Assembly (NCBI GenBank): GCA_024364735.1
Contig: JAGFNQ010005198.1
Span: 297,320 to 361,319, forward strand
DNA: 64,000 bases
Origin: Boesenbergia rotunda
Lineage: Eukaryota; Streptophyta; Magnoliopsida; Zingiberales; Zingiberaceae
Reading direction: 5' to 3'
Numbering within the stretch: the first letter of the stretch is position 1; each line of letters starts with the position of its first letter. The translations under genes were made by a program, and so were the position numbers. The notes below the pieces were generated by a model. The model saw nothing but the letters and a program-made list of their open reading frames with translations. It did not search any database and was not told where the DNA came from. Positions 1 to 9,799 of this stretch are shown in pieces.

Positions 1-233
1 TAAAGATGCAAACCCCCAAAGATGAAGATAACGATGATGAGGAAGAGGAGCACGAGAATACCTTGTGCGGTGCTTGTGGTGACAACTATGCGAATGATGA
101 GTTCTGGATATGTTGTGATCTCTGTGAGAAGTGGTTCCACGGAAAGTGCGTCAGGATCACACCTGCAAAGGCTGAGCATATCAAGCAATACAAGTGCCCA
201 AGCTGCAGCAGCAATAAAAGAGCGAGACCATGA
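1..233 (+). CDS. Alfin1-like PHD-finger protein, last exon (partial)
   Basis: The open frame runs in from the window edge and stops with TGA at 231-233. It encodes an acidic stretch (DEDNDDEEEEHE) and then a complete C4HC3 PHD finger: LCGACG, WICCDLCEKWFHGKC and YKCPSC supply the zinc ligands. It ends in the SNKRARP tail typical of Alfin-like proteins. Members of this family are nuclear proteins whose PHD finger reads methylated histone H3K4 and which act in transcriptional regulation. The N-terminal Alfin (DUF3594) domain and earlier exons must lie upstream of the window. The in-frame ATG at position 6 is internal, not the start. The following ~300 bases are probably 3' UTR; I cannot place the polyadenylation site. 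Confidence 0.93.
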   Translation, partial: KMQTPKDEDNDDEEEEHENTLCGACGDNYANDEFWICCDLCEKWFHGKCVRITPAKAEHIKQYKCPSCSSNKRARP

Positions 234-586
234 ACAAACCCAAAGCTCGATGACCGATTCATCAGAGAGCACAAAAAAGAAAAATTCTCATTGCAATTTG
301 TATTCGATACTCCGAAGATGCCCAACCTGGAGGCATGTATTTAGTTTCGAGACTATCTTATGCTGTTGATGACTGCCCCCCCTAATTCCATTTTGTTTAT
401 GATAGATTATTTGGATTTTGGGAAAAAATTGCTAGGATCAACTGGAGATGACATTTAAACTTCAACAGTGTCTTATCTGCTGTGTGGTTGCCCTGGATCA
501 ACTGGTTTAATTTCCTTTTCAATCTAACTGAAGATGCATGGAGCAAACTTACCTACTGTTTTTCTTTTTTCTTTTTAAAAAAACAA

Positions 587-890
587 GGCCTCAAACTTGC
601 TTATTAAAAAAAAAAAAAAAAAAAAAAATGATGAACCAGGCAGCAGACAAATTGAACCTGGGGTGACCGGCCCGGCCCCACGGAAGTTTCCCACCGGTCA
701 CCAGGGTAAATCGGGAAGCGCTCGCGGTGGTCAGTCTAGAAGCCCAGCGGCCCAGGATTCGCGCCCCATTTGGAGGAAAAATTCCTGCAAAATGCGCCGT
801 AGCTGGGGATCGAACCGCGGATGCATGGGTTAACAACTAGTGACCTTACCGCTGCACCATAGCCCCGGGGGCCTCAAACTTGCTTATTAA
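587..890 (-). mobile_element. tRNA-derived SINE with 21-bp target-site duplication
   Basis: Read on the minus strand this is a complete SINE. The head GGGGCTATGGTGCAGCGG carries a pol III A box, followed by a B box GGTTCGATCCC. The body is about 200 bp, and the tail is a T run (an A run at about 605-628 on the plus strand). A 21-bp direct repeat flanks it at 587-607 and 870-890 without mismatch, so the insertion is young. Its body matches about a dozen other copies in this window and serves as the family reference here. Confidence 0.9.
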
Positions 891-1220
891 GTTTCTGTAT
901 GAGCTGGTCTCACGCATGAGTGGCTGCTATGTTGTTTGCGTCAATTGAGTTAAATAGTTCGACGAGCTGTGGCATACAAACTGATGCTTATTCTCACTGT
1001 TTCCAAATGTTAAACATACCAACAAACAAACCCACAACATTGATGACTGGTGCTGGCGGATACGATAGTAGAAGACGAGGTTAGGGGAAGCTACCGAATT
1101 CTTATTGCATATTGACCAGGCCTGCGCGCCCAGAAGTCACTGGATTCGGCGGTTACTTGGTAAACACGTTGAGGAATAGAAATATAAGAAATAGAGATAT
1201 TTACGTTTTATCAAACACTT
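891..1220. other. Intergenic spacer
   Basis: I see no gene or repeat of recognised type between the SINE and the tRNA gene. The sequence is of mixed composition and has no long open frame. Confidence 0.5.
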
Positions 1221-1302
1221 GTGGTCGTGCCGGAGTGGTTATCGGGCATGACTAGAAATCATGTGGGCGTTGCCCGCGCAGGTTCGAATCCTGCCGACCA
1301 CG
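1221..1302 (+). tRNA. tRNA-Ser (anticodon AGA)
   Basis: This 82-nt sequence folds as a class II tRNA. Acceptor strands GTGGTCG and CGACCAC pair fully, with G1302 as discriminator base. The anticodon stem CATGA/TCATG encloses the loop CTAGAAA, giving anticodon AGA. A long variable arm (TGGGCGTTGCCCGC) marks it as a serine tRNA. The T arm is GCAGG-TTCGAAT-CCTGC. No CCA is encoded, as expected for a nuclear gene. A run of seven T follows 10 bases downstream as the pol III stop. It looks functional. A decayed copy with the same 3' flank lies about 0.5 kb downstream. Confidence 0.95.
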
Positions 1303-1312
1303 TTGGTTAACG

Positions 1313-1319
1313 TTTTTTT
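1313..1319 (+). terminator. Pol III terminator of tRNA-Ser
   Basis: Seven consecutive T residues lie 10 bases past the end of the tRNA-Ser gene, the usual RNA polymerase III stop signal. Confidence 0.85.
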
Positions 1320-1687
1320 ACCAATAGAATATTCTAAGTTAAAAATGCAAAATGAAACAAAATATATTTTTAACTTTTACAGCAGTTATAAGTAGGCCAG
1401 ACCGTTCCATCTCACAGGCCGAATCCAGAGAAAATTTTCGACGAGAGCTAGCAGAATTTTTCATTTTCTTTTTTTTTTTAAAAAAAGACAACAAGGAGTT
1501 TCACGAAGTTTCTTCTGCTCTATTTCCCTGGATGCTAATCATGGCTCACCGCTCCTTCACGATTGAGACTCTATCATTCTGTTAGGGCTCAGAGCAATCA
1601 TCCCTACTGTAACTTCAATCGCTCTTTCTTCTCTGACGGATCTTGATTGAGGGCTTTAGTCCATTCCGATCCTTGCCTAGATCCGCT

Positions 1688-1725
1688 TCTGCCATTTTCC
1701 CTTCGCTCTGCCATTTTCCCTTCGC
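1688..1725 (+). repeat. Two-copy 19-bp tandem repeat
   Basis: Two adjacent copies of TCTGCCATTTTCCCTTCGC lie just upstream of the degenerate tRNA-Ser copy. No function is evident. Confidence 0.8.
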
Positions 1726-1768
1726 TCGGAAGTTAACATAACTATTCTTTATTTCTTTCTTCCCATTC

Positions 1769-1875
1769 GGTCGTGCCGGAGTAGTTATCGAGCATTCCTA
1801 CAAATCCGCGCAGGTTCATGATTTTTTACTAATAGAATATTCTTAGTTAAAAAATGCAAAATGGAACAAAATATC
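1769..1875 (+). pseudogene. tRNA-Ser pseudogene with duplicated 3' flank
   Basis: The 5' half GGTCGTGCCGGAGTAGTTATCGAGCAT matches tRNA-Ser(AGA) at 1223-1250 with substitutions. The anticodon arm and most of the variable arm are lost, only CCGCGCAGGTTC of the 3' half remains, and the acceptor 3' strand is absent. The next ~50 bases repeat the flank of the intact gene, with only a few differences. The shared flank shows duplication of genomic DNA rather than retroposition of a mature tRNA. Confidence 0.8.
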
Positions 1876-1910
1876 TTTTTGGAAAATGATTTGAAGAGTG
1901 AATTTGGGAG

Positions 1911-2230
1911 AGTGAAAATTATAGTGAATGACGTGCAGTTAATGTGTACATGTTTGATCGTCGATCGGACACCACCGGCGGCCTCTGATTATCGTCCCGA
2001 ATCAAACTATACCTTGGGAGGACAGTGAACTCGTCAGGATCGCCGGCAACAGTGAACCCATCGAAATCGACGGTCAATGATGCGAGATCGCAATTGTGGC
2101 GATTCCCGACGGGTTCACTGTGCCCCCCAGGGTATAGTTTGGTTCGGGGCGGCGGCCGAAGGCCGCCGGTAGTGTCCGATCGACAATCGGACGTCGAACG
2201 TACCGTCGATTGACGATCAAAATTTTCACT
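1911..2230. mobile_element. Foldback/MITE-type element, copy 1
   Basis: The ends are the inverted 10-mers AGTGAAAATT and AATTTTCACT. The interior is a long imperfect palindrome: CGAATCAAACTATACC near 2000 faces GGTATAGTTTGGTTCG near 2140, and CCGGCGGCC faces GGCCGCCGG. Related copies occur at 4455-6635 (split), 6901-7266, 17238-17394, 25561-25740 and 37705-37885. There is no coding capacity, and I cannot define a clear target-site duplication for this copy. The superfamily is undetermined. Confidence 0.7.
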
Positions 2231-4454
2231 AAGACATTCATTACTCTATATTTTTAACCTTGATGTTAAAGCATTTTAGTCACTTGCAAAATGTGTGATT
2301 TGGGCAGCAAAAGATATTAAGCGACCTTTTTATATTTCTTTAAAAAAAAATCTAGACTTTGCGCCGTTTAGATAGACTCTTTTAATAACGATCACTAATC
2401 AAAGTCAACAAATATACGGGTGTATATCGAAATGTACAAATACACAAGAGCATAACCATCAACTAATAAAGCCAACAAATATACAAGTGTATAATGAAAT
2501 GTACAAATATACCAGAGTAGTACAACTGTTGTATAATTCAAAATAGTAAACAAAAAGTTAGGCTCGGATAGTACTGATATCAACTATGTTTCTAACATGA
2601 CTCGTGTACTCGTCATAAACACTCATAACATCTGTAAATAAAAAAAATGAATAAAATTTAAAGATATCATAACATTTAAAATAATTAATTTTTTAATTAT
2701 AAAAATTAAGATGACAAAAGATGATTCGCTCACTCAGTATCTCCATCAATCCGTCTAAGGGTGGAGCCAAATTTTGACTTACCCAAGCTATAGTTTAGGG
2801 GCCCAATAGATTTTTACATTAATTTTATCTCTTTACATCATTATTTTACTTATTTACACTATTTATTTTAAATTTTTAAATCAAAAGAAAGGTTTTTGTC
2901 CCAGAGACATATTCAGATGACATTTTAGCTCTGGTGAACTATCATTCATTGCTCCACTATTAAATTAGTCTCAGCTTCAGAGTCAATATAGAAGAGGTAA
3001 ATTATGAAAATTATTAACTTAGATATTATGATTATTCATTTATTTTCAAACCAATCCATTTACTATTTACTATTTGATTTACTACTCTTTTTATATTGAA
3101 ATGAGTCAAAAGTCAAATGTTTTGATAATTCCTCGTGGGGGCATAAAGAAATATAATTTTTAACCAGAGCTTTCGATCTTTGTTTATCCTCATGGAACGG
3201 ACAGATACTAATTCTATCAAATTTTAATTTACAAATCTCAAAATTACATGCTAGCTATACAATGAGAATTGAGATGAATATTAGAGCAACATCATTGTCC
3301 ATGAAAGGGTGAATCTCCCATTATTATTTTCTTACGTCAATTAAGTATAAAGAAAATAAACGTATTTGTGTAAATTAAATCAAGAAAATATTACTTAATA
3401 TATTCATAATCTATCTCTCAATGAAAATGAGCTTAACCAAAAGGTGTCGTCCAATATTAATGCATAGGATTCACGAGTAGCCGCGTGATTTAAAATTTTA
3501 CTCATCCTATTGATTAACGACGAATTTAAAATGATCGATTTGAAAGTTTTTCATTATTGTTAAACGACGGATAATTTAAAAGACTAATATTTTATAATTA
3601 CGCACAATTCTATTTAGGGAGAATTTTTTTATAAAATTCATCACAACTAAGCATCATGAATACTTGAGAGATCATTAATTACCCTTCCTGCGTGGCCATA
3701 GCAGTTGAATTCAGTCGAGTGCTCAGAATGAGTATGTCAAACAATTGACTCGCATGCAATGATGTGCTTCGTGCCTCTGTGTGCATGACTATGCGCCACA
3801 TCTGATTTTAATCAATTTACTAATTGATTGGAGATGTCAATTGTTTAGTAAATCGAATGAGGTGCCTCGACAACGAGGTGGCTGTTCGTGCCCGACCGCC
3901 TAGTTTTGACGGTTTCCTTAACTATATTTCGGAGGGATTGGTAAATCCGAGGAGAATGGAACGAAATTATAACCGGATTACAGTCAGAATTTGACCCAAT
4001 TCGCGACGCTATGCATCACATCGATTCATGAATTGATTTGAGGTGTCGCAACGGTTCGATCACGAGGTATCTCAATCGATTCACCAATTGATTGACGTCA
4101 GTAAATCGATTAGAGTTGACTGTCACGTAAAATCCTATATGCAAAGGTGCACAATATATATATATATATATTACAAACCGTCGGCTGCGTGCCAATGTGC
4201 GTCAGCAACCAGGCTATCTAATCAAACCACCTAGATTATGTTTTTTAAAATTTTTAATAAATAATTTCTTAATCTTATAATATATCCCGTGAATATTTAA
4301 AATTTTTTATTTTTAACACTGTAACCTAAGAAAAAGACTGAACCTTTGATGAAAAATTTTATTAGCTTAAACTTATTCTAACCTAATTCCTAAATTCTAA
4401 AATTTTGAATACTAAATATATTTAATATATCCCGTAAGTATATAAAATTTAAAA
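2231..4454. other. AT-rich intergenic spacer
   Basis: No gene is recognised. It holds an imperfect two-copy tandem repeat of about 65 bp at 2406-2533, a short TA microsatellite near 4147-4170, and at about 3795-4110 several AATCGATT / AATTGATT palindromic motifs beside repeated GAGGTGYC words. The last pattern resembles the palindrome-rich part of a degraded LTR, but no TG...CA ends can be set. Confidence 0.5.
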
Positions 4455-4639
4455 AATGATAGACAACATGAATTTTCAACGTGAATAATGCAAAATTTCA
4501 ACTGTAGCGATTTTCGACGGGTTCATCGTGTCCCTCAGGATATGTTGATGCAGTCTAACCTGATTGTTGTTTTGGTGTTGACACCGATTTAAGTTTAGGT
4601 GAGTGAGTAAATTCGGCTGAAGTCCTGATCGGGGACTGG

Positions 4640-5060
4640 GCATGAAATCATGGTGAGTGAAGCCAGGTGACTGGAAATCCCGGTGAGTGAAGTTGGGTCC
4701 CGGTGAGTGAAGTTGGGTGACGAAAACCCCGGTGAGTGAAGTCAGGTGACGGAAACCCCGGTGAGTGAAGTCGGGTGACGAAAATCCCGGTGAGTGAAGC
4801 CGGGTCCTGGTGAGTGAAGCCAGGTGATGAAAACCCCTGCGAGTGAAGCTGGGTCCCGGTGAGTGAAGTTGGGTGACGGAAATCTCGGTGAGTGAAGCCG
4901 GGTCCTAGTGAGCGAAGCCAGGTGATGAAAACCCGGTGAGTGAAGTCGGGTCTTAGCGAGTGAAGCTAGGTGACTGAAACCCTGGTGAGTGAAGCTAGAT
5001 CCTAGTGAGTGAAGCTAGGTTGAATGAAGTCCCGGTGAGTGAAGCTGGGCACGAAGTCTT
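4640..5060 (+). repeat. GTGAGTGAAG tandem array inside solo LTR
   Basis: About 16 units share the core GTGAGTGAAG. Short units (about 20 bp, ending GGGTCC) mix with longer units (about 29 bp, ending GGTGACGAAAAYCC). Units diverge by point changes, so the array is old or fast-evolving. It is not a CRISPR, because there are no unique spacers of constant length. Confidence 0.9.
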
Positions 5061-5109
5061 GGTCCGGGGGACTGAGCATGAGTCAGAGAAAGCTAGGGAG
5101 CCTGTTCCC

Positions 5110-5670
5110 GGGACTTAGGGCTGAATTGGTCGGAGCTGGATTGGTCTGGAGACCGATCAAGGAGTTGGCACTAACTCCTGGTTGTGGATCGGTCTGGTGA
5201 TTGATCCAGGGCGTCTGATCGTTCTGGTGAACGATCAGAAAGAGAACAGAATGCTTCCGATTAGCTTTTGATCGTTCTGGTGAACGATCAGAGAAAGGGT
5301 TCTGTGTGGTCTCTGATCGTTCTAGTGAACGATCAGAAGAAAGGATCAGAAGGCTGATGGAGAACCCTGATCGGTCACCAGGACCGATCAAGGTCCTCCT
5401 GGACTGATCAGGATGGGTCCTGATTGGTCCAAAAGTGGCCTGATCGGTTACTGTGACCGATCAGGGCACCACCTGATCGGTCAGGTGACCGATCAGGTGG
5501 CCTTGGTTAGGAAGAAGCTGATGGTTCTGCCTTCAGCTGATGGATCGGTCAAGGTGACCGATCCCCCAATACTTGATCGGTCAGTGTGACCGATCAGGGA
5601 GTCACTGGATTGATCAGGAGGTTACCTGATCAATCAGGGTCTTCACTGATCGGTCGGGTGACCGATCAGT
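5110..5670. repeat. Series of GATCGGTC/GACCGATC hairpins
   Basis: At least eight inverted-repeat modules occur here, for example GATCGGTCAGGTGACCGATC and GATCGTTCTGGTGAACGATC, each 20-24 bp with a 4-6 bp loop and separated by 20-60 bp. The same module recurs in the Harbinger-type elements at 31565-31715 and 60598-60695. Confidence 0.88.
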
Positions 5671-6900
5671 GTCTGAACTTTAATTTGAAAACGTTGTCAG
5701 AACGCTTTGATCTCGCACTGAATCCTTCTGATACCTGTGATTTCCTTTTGATTTGCTTTGCTAAGCGTCTGATGAGTTTGCAGGTGAGACAGGGATGACT
5801 CAAACCAAGAAGGAGGGTCAACTGGAGACTTTCGCTTCGGTCAGGTTTGCCCGTTTTCCCTTCGCAGGTTTCAACGGCTTCTGGCGCGGTTGGCGACTGA
5901 CCGAGGCTCAGCTGAAGAGGTCTTCAGTGGACTGAGTGTTGTGAAGGTCAGTGGGTTAGGCTGTGGCTCAGTGGGTGCTGACGAAGCCTGGTGATGATGA
6001 GCGGAAGCTTAAGAAGAGGCTGGGAAGCAGAGGTGCGAAAGAACAGACAGGAAAACAAGTGAAGGGTTTCGCTGTGGGTTTCAGTGTGGTTTTGAGCTCT
6101 CTGTATAGTGTCCTTCCTTGAGTGTTCTTGCTAGATTAGTGTGAGTTTTCTTCTCGTGTCTCTGTGCTCATTCTCATATCATTTGGAGATCGATTGTGGA
6201 GAGGTTACTCCACCGAGAAGGAAGCTTATATATCCGGAGTTCCGGGGCTTGATCTGCCGACGATCAAGGGATCGTCCACCTTACGGGCACGCCAAGGAGT
6301 AGGGGCAAGTTATCCTCCAACCTTGTAAACCTCTTGAGTTAGCGTCTGGTTTGCGTTCTTCATTTCTGTGTTTTGTTACTGCTTTGCTTTCTGTTTGTTT
6401 CCGCTGCTAACCTAATCGCAGAAAGAAAGGAAGTTCAAAGAAGCGAGTAATTTGAGTTGTCTGGCTATTCACTCCTCTCTCTCTAGTCATCCAAGGTCCA
6501 ACAGGATATAATTTGGTTTGGGGCAACGATTGGAGGCCGCTGACGGTGTCGAGACGATAATCGGACATATACACAAAAAATATTACGTCATTCACATTGA
6601 GTTCCTGATTAAAAATTATATCATTTTTCATAATTTTTTTATTTTGAATACTATAATAGAAAGAGGAAAGATTGAATCCTACCTATTATAATTCAATTAT
6701 TAAATTTTAAAATTTTAAATATTAAATATAAATAATATATATATAAAAATTCAAAAAAAACAAAGAATGCCTGGATTTGAATACGCACGCCTAAATTCAA
6801 TGCAATTCTTAAATTTCAAAATTTTAAATTTTAAATATAAATAATATATATTAAACAAAAACAAAGAATGCCTGGATTTGAATATATACGCCTAAATTCA

Positions 6901-7266
6901 CAGAGGGGATCCTATGTCCCTGTGACTCTTTGTCCCGTCTGCTCCATACTCATCGACGATAGTCGGTGAGTCGTCCGATCGACGATCAGATACTATTGAT
7001 AATTTTTGATCGTTGTTCCGAATCAAACGATATCCCGGGATAACGGTGAATCAGTCGAAATCGCTGTATTACAATCTCGTCGGATTCGACGGTGAATACG
7101 GTGAGATCGCAATTGCGACGATACCCGACGGATTCACCGTACCTCCCAGGATATAATTTTGTTCGGGACGGCGGCCTCTGACCGCCGGTAATATCTGATT
7201 GACGATCGAACGACTCGTTGACTATCATCGACGAGTGAGACAGAGGCACAGGGATCCTCTATGGGA
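6901..7266. mobile_element. Foldback MITE, copy 3
   Basis: The outer ends, GAGGGGATCC TATGTCCCTGTG at the left and CAGGGATCCTCTATGGG at the right, are imperfect inverted repeats. They are followed inward by the family arms (TCATCGACGATAGTC and GACTATCATCGACGAG). The core contains the family's CCGAATCAAACGATATCC and GGATATAATTTTGTTCGG pair. There is no coding capacity. Confidence 0.7.
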
Positions 7267-7578
7267 TAGAAGATCCAGATGCTTTAATTTGAATCTAGAC
7301 TCTTTTTCCATATAAAACAGAGATGTTAATTATGATAAAATCAGTGTGCTCATTCTCTTCATGTGTTAGTTATAATATTCGAGTTAGTATTTTTCATAAT
7401 TTACTTGTATTGAACTTAAGATGAATTAACGAAAATGCTAAGAATGAATGAACTGTCTTTACCACCTAGAATTGTTAGCTATCTCTTATGGCAGAGATGT
7501 TAACTAATAAATATCTATAAACACTACATATCTAAGATCAATGAACCAAATAGCTACATAAAAACTGAATAAATTTAG

Positions 7579-7790
7579 GGGCACTTGGTAAGCGGGTTTA
7601 GAAGGTGGGAATGGGAATGAAATCTATTTCATTCCCATTTATGATGCTTGGTATACGGGAATCGGAATCAAAATAAGGATATGATATCCTTGATTTCATA
7701 ATTCACCCACACTAGGTTATCACCAAACTCATAAACCCCTCAATCAAATTCATTACCATTTCCATTATCAAATATATACCAAACGCCCCC
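7579..7790. mobile_element. Tourist-like MITE
   Basis: The termini GGGGCACTTGGTA and TACCAAACGCCCC are near-perfect inverted repeats. The interior GGGAATGGGAATGAAATC is characteristic of plant Tourist-type MITEs. The flanking trinucleotides TTA and CTA fit an imperfect Harbinger-type TWA target duplication. Confidence 0.75.
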
Positions 7791-7929
7791 TAAATGGATG
7801 ATAAGCAAATTTATACGAACAGATGGAATTCAAAAAACCCTACAACCAACAGAATACGAACCGAATCCTAATTTAACGATGACGACGAACATAAACTAAG
7901 ACGATGATCAATAAGTTATTGACCACAAA

Positions 7930-8155
7930 GGACAAATTTAAGGGTGATTAGTTGTGACTTTAGAAATTTACAATTCGATCCATAGCTACGATATATTTTA
8001 TAATTTTTTTCCAAATATGATGTGAATCCTGAGATGTTGGACTTTTGGACCGCCTGCAGTAAATGCTTTTTGATTTACCCTGATGATTGGTGGAAAACTT
8101 ACATGGGGTCGGGCTGATCATCCGAGGTTTGACGTTGCCCAACCTTATTAATCAT
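7930..8155 (+). mobile_element. SINE, first of five in a row
   Basis: This copy matches the SINE family from GTGATTAGTTGTGAC through the B-box region TTCGATCC to GACGTTGCCCAACC. It lacks the head up to the A box. It is preceded by AAAGGACAAATTTAAG, a word repeated at most junctions of the run. Confidence 0.8.
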
Positions 8156-8404
8156 TTTTACAATGGATAAATTTAAATTCTTATGGGATGGACTAATAGT
8201 TATGACGCGGGTGTTGTCTTCTTGAGGTTTGAGATCAAAACCTGACAAAATTAGTGTATCCGTCCTCCCCATGCGCTAACCACAACATTCAAACTAGTAA
8301 CCCTCGTGAGTTATTTCTTTTGTTTTGGTCCTGGGATGAATTGGCAGGGCGGCTGGGGGCGTTGAGGGTGAGCGAATCGCCTTTTGCCACCAAAGGACAA
8401 ATTT

Positions 8405-8640
8405 AGCCATCAGGCTATAGTACGGTGGCAGGGTGACTAGTTGTCATCCTAGACATTTACGGTTCGATCCTAGTTACGAATTATTTTACCGGATTTTTTT
8501 TCAAATAGGACGTGAATCGTCGGGCGTTGGGCTTCTAGATTGCTTGCCACGAGTGCTTCCCAATTTATTCTAGCGGCTAGTAGGAAACTTCCGTGGAGCT
8601 AGGTTGATTGTCCCAGATTCGTCTATTACCTGGTTTATCC
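8405..8640 (+). mobile_element. SINE, second of five in a row
   Basis: It carries CAGGCTATAGTACGGTGGCAGG (degenerate A box), GGTTCGATCC (B box) and the family 3' region ending ATTACCTGG. AAAGGACAAATTTAG precedes it and AAAAGACAAATTTAG follows it, reading as a target-site duplication or repeated junction word. Confidence 0.82.
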
Positions 8641-8679
8641 CAAAAGACAAATTTAGCGAATCATCTTTTACCATACAAA

Positions 8680-8812
8680 GAACAAATTTAAGGCTTTTGA
8701 CAGTCCATCATAAATGCTTCCTGATTTACCTTGACGGTTGATAGGAAGCTTTTGTAGAACCAGACAGGTCATCCCAGGTTAGACATTACCCAACCTGGTT
8801 AATCATTTTTTT
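8680..8812 (+). mobile_element. SINE fragment, third of five
   Basis: Only the 3' half of the SINE is present (from the DGCTTCCTGATTTACC region to TTACCCAACCTGGTTAATCA and a T run). It is preceded by AAAGAACAAATTTAAG. Confidence 0.78.
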
Positions 8813-8837
8813 TTTACAAAAAACAAATTTAGGGTAC

Positions 8838-9068
8838 CTAGGGCTATGGTGCAACGGAAGGGTGACTAATTGTCTCTCAAGTACCTATGATTCGATCCCT
8901 ATCTATGATGAATTTTGTAGGATTCTTACCCAAATGGGGCGTGCAATCGTGGAATGTTAGGCTTATAAATTGCTTGCTGCGAGTGCTTCCCGATTTACCC
9001 CGTGGCCGGTGGAAAACTTCCGTACGATCGAGCCGATTGTCCCGGGTTCAATGTTACCCGACCTGGTT
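8838..9068 (+). mobile_element. SINE, fourth of five in a row
   Basis: This is a nearly full copy with head AGGGCTATGGTGCAACGG, B-box region GATTCGATCCC and 3' end TGTTACCCGACCTGGTTAATCA. It is preceded by AAAAAACAAATTTAG. Confidence 0.85.
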
Positions 9069-9101
9069 AATCACAAAGAACTAGTTTAGGATTTTGCCTC
9101 C

Positions 9102-9358
9102 AGGGCTATAGTGCAGTGGAAGAGCAACTAATTGTTTCTCAAGTATTCGCGATTCGATTTTTAACTACGATGAATTTTGTAAGTTTTTTTTTTCAAATGG
9201 AATGCACAACTGTGTGATGTTGTATTTTGTACTATCTTTCGTAAGCGCTTTTCGATTTATCCTAGTAGTCGATGGATAATTTTCATAGCGTTTGCAGATC
9301 GTTCTAGATTTGATGTTACACTGTCGGGTTAATTTTTCTTTTCCTTTTTTTTGTTTTT
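9102..9358 (+). mobile_element. SINE, fifth of five in a row
   Basis: The head AGGGCTATAGTGCAGTGG and a diverged body end in a T-rich tail, followed by ATAGGACAAGTTTAAG. It is the most diverged copy of the run. Confidence 0.78.
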
Positions 9359-9799
9359 TTTTTCACATAGGACAAGTTTAAGAAACCAAATAGCAAAAAA
9401 TAACGCAGGAATTACCCTACGATGGTCACCGAGATGTTAAATTGTTAATGAATCCTAAATCAATAAACCAAATCATGGCGAAAAGCTAGATAAAAGTAAG
9501 GATGGTAAACAAATTTATATGAACAGAGCGAATTAGAAAAACCCTACCAGCAAGTTAAAGATCGTAAATAGCAGTGGAAATATTACGATGCCGAATAAAT
9601 AAATAAATTACTCTCGTAAAATTTGACTTTGACCGAAGTAAACAGGTCGCGAAAGAAAGTCGTTCGATCAAAACCAAAGATGTTTCATTTGCAAAGAGCC
9701 TGAGAGTTTTTCAGCGAAACTTCTCTATTGCTTAAAATCATACAAGAGTGAAAGCAAATATAATGCAAAAAGTACACTCTACTTCGGAATACGTTGAAG
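9359..9799. other. Intergenic spacer
   Basis: It lies between the SINE run and the copia element. I see no gene. TGAAG at 9795-9799 is the left target-site copy of the element. Confidence 0.5.

Larger units (their letters stand above)
4543..6503. mobile_element. Solo LTR (1961 bp) with 5-bp target-site duplication
   Basis: It starts TGTTGATGCAG and ends GGTCCAACA, giving TGTTG/CAACA inverted termini, and is flanked by GGATA at 4538-4542 and 6504-6508. No internal coding region or second LTR is attached, so it is a solo LTR left by recombination. Inside are a GTGAGTGAAG tandem array (4640-5060) and a series of GATCGGTC hairpins (5110-5670), followed by a unique 3' part. The coding family is unknown; the size and style resemble large copia LTRs. 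Confidence 0.88.
4455..6635. mobile_element. Foldback MITE, copy 2, split by a solo LTR
   Basis: The sequence before 4543 and after 6503 joins into one foldback element. The joined motif (CGACGGGTTCATCGTG...CAGGATA then TAATTTGGTTTGGGGC) parallels 2112-2158 of copy 1. The outer arms (CAACGTGAATAATG near 4479 and CATTCACATTGAG near 6591) are inverted repeats of each other. The interrupting DNA is the solo LTR at 4543-6503. Confidence 0.75.

Noticed and set aside
597..833. Short frames over the first SINE
   Set aside because: They lie fully inside a tRNA-derived SINE with a poly-A/T tail, which is non-coding.
4640..5060. Regular repeat that could be mistaken for a CRISPR array
   Set aside because: Units are contiguous and degenerate, with no unique spacers of fixed length. 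It is in plant DNA inside an LTR.
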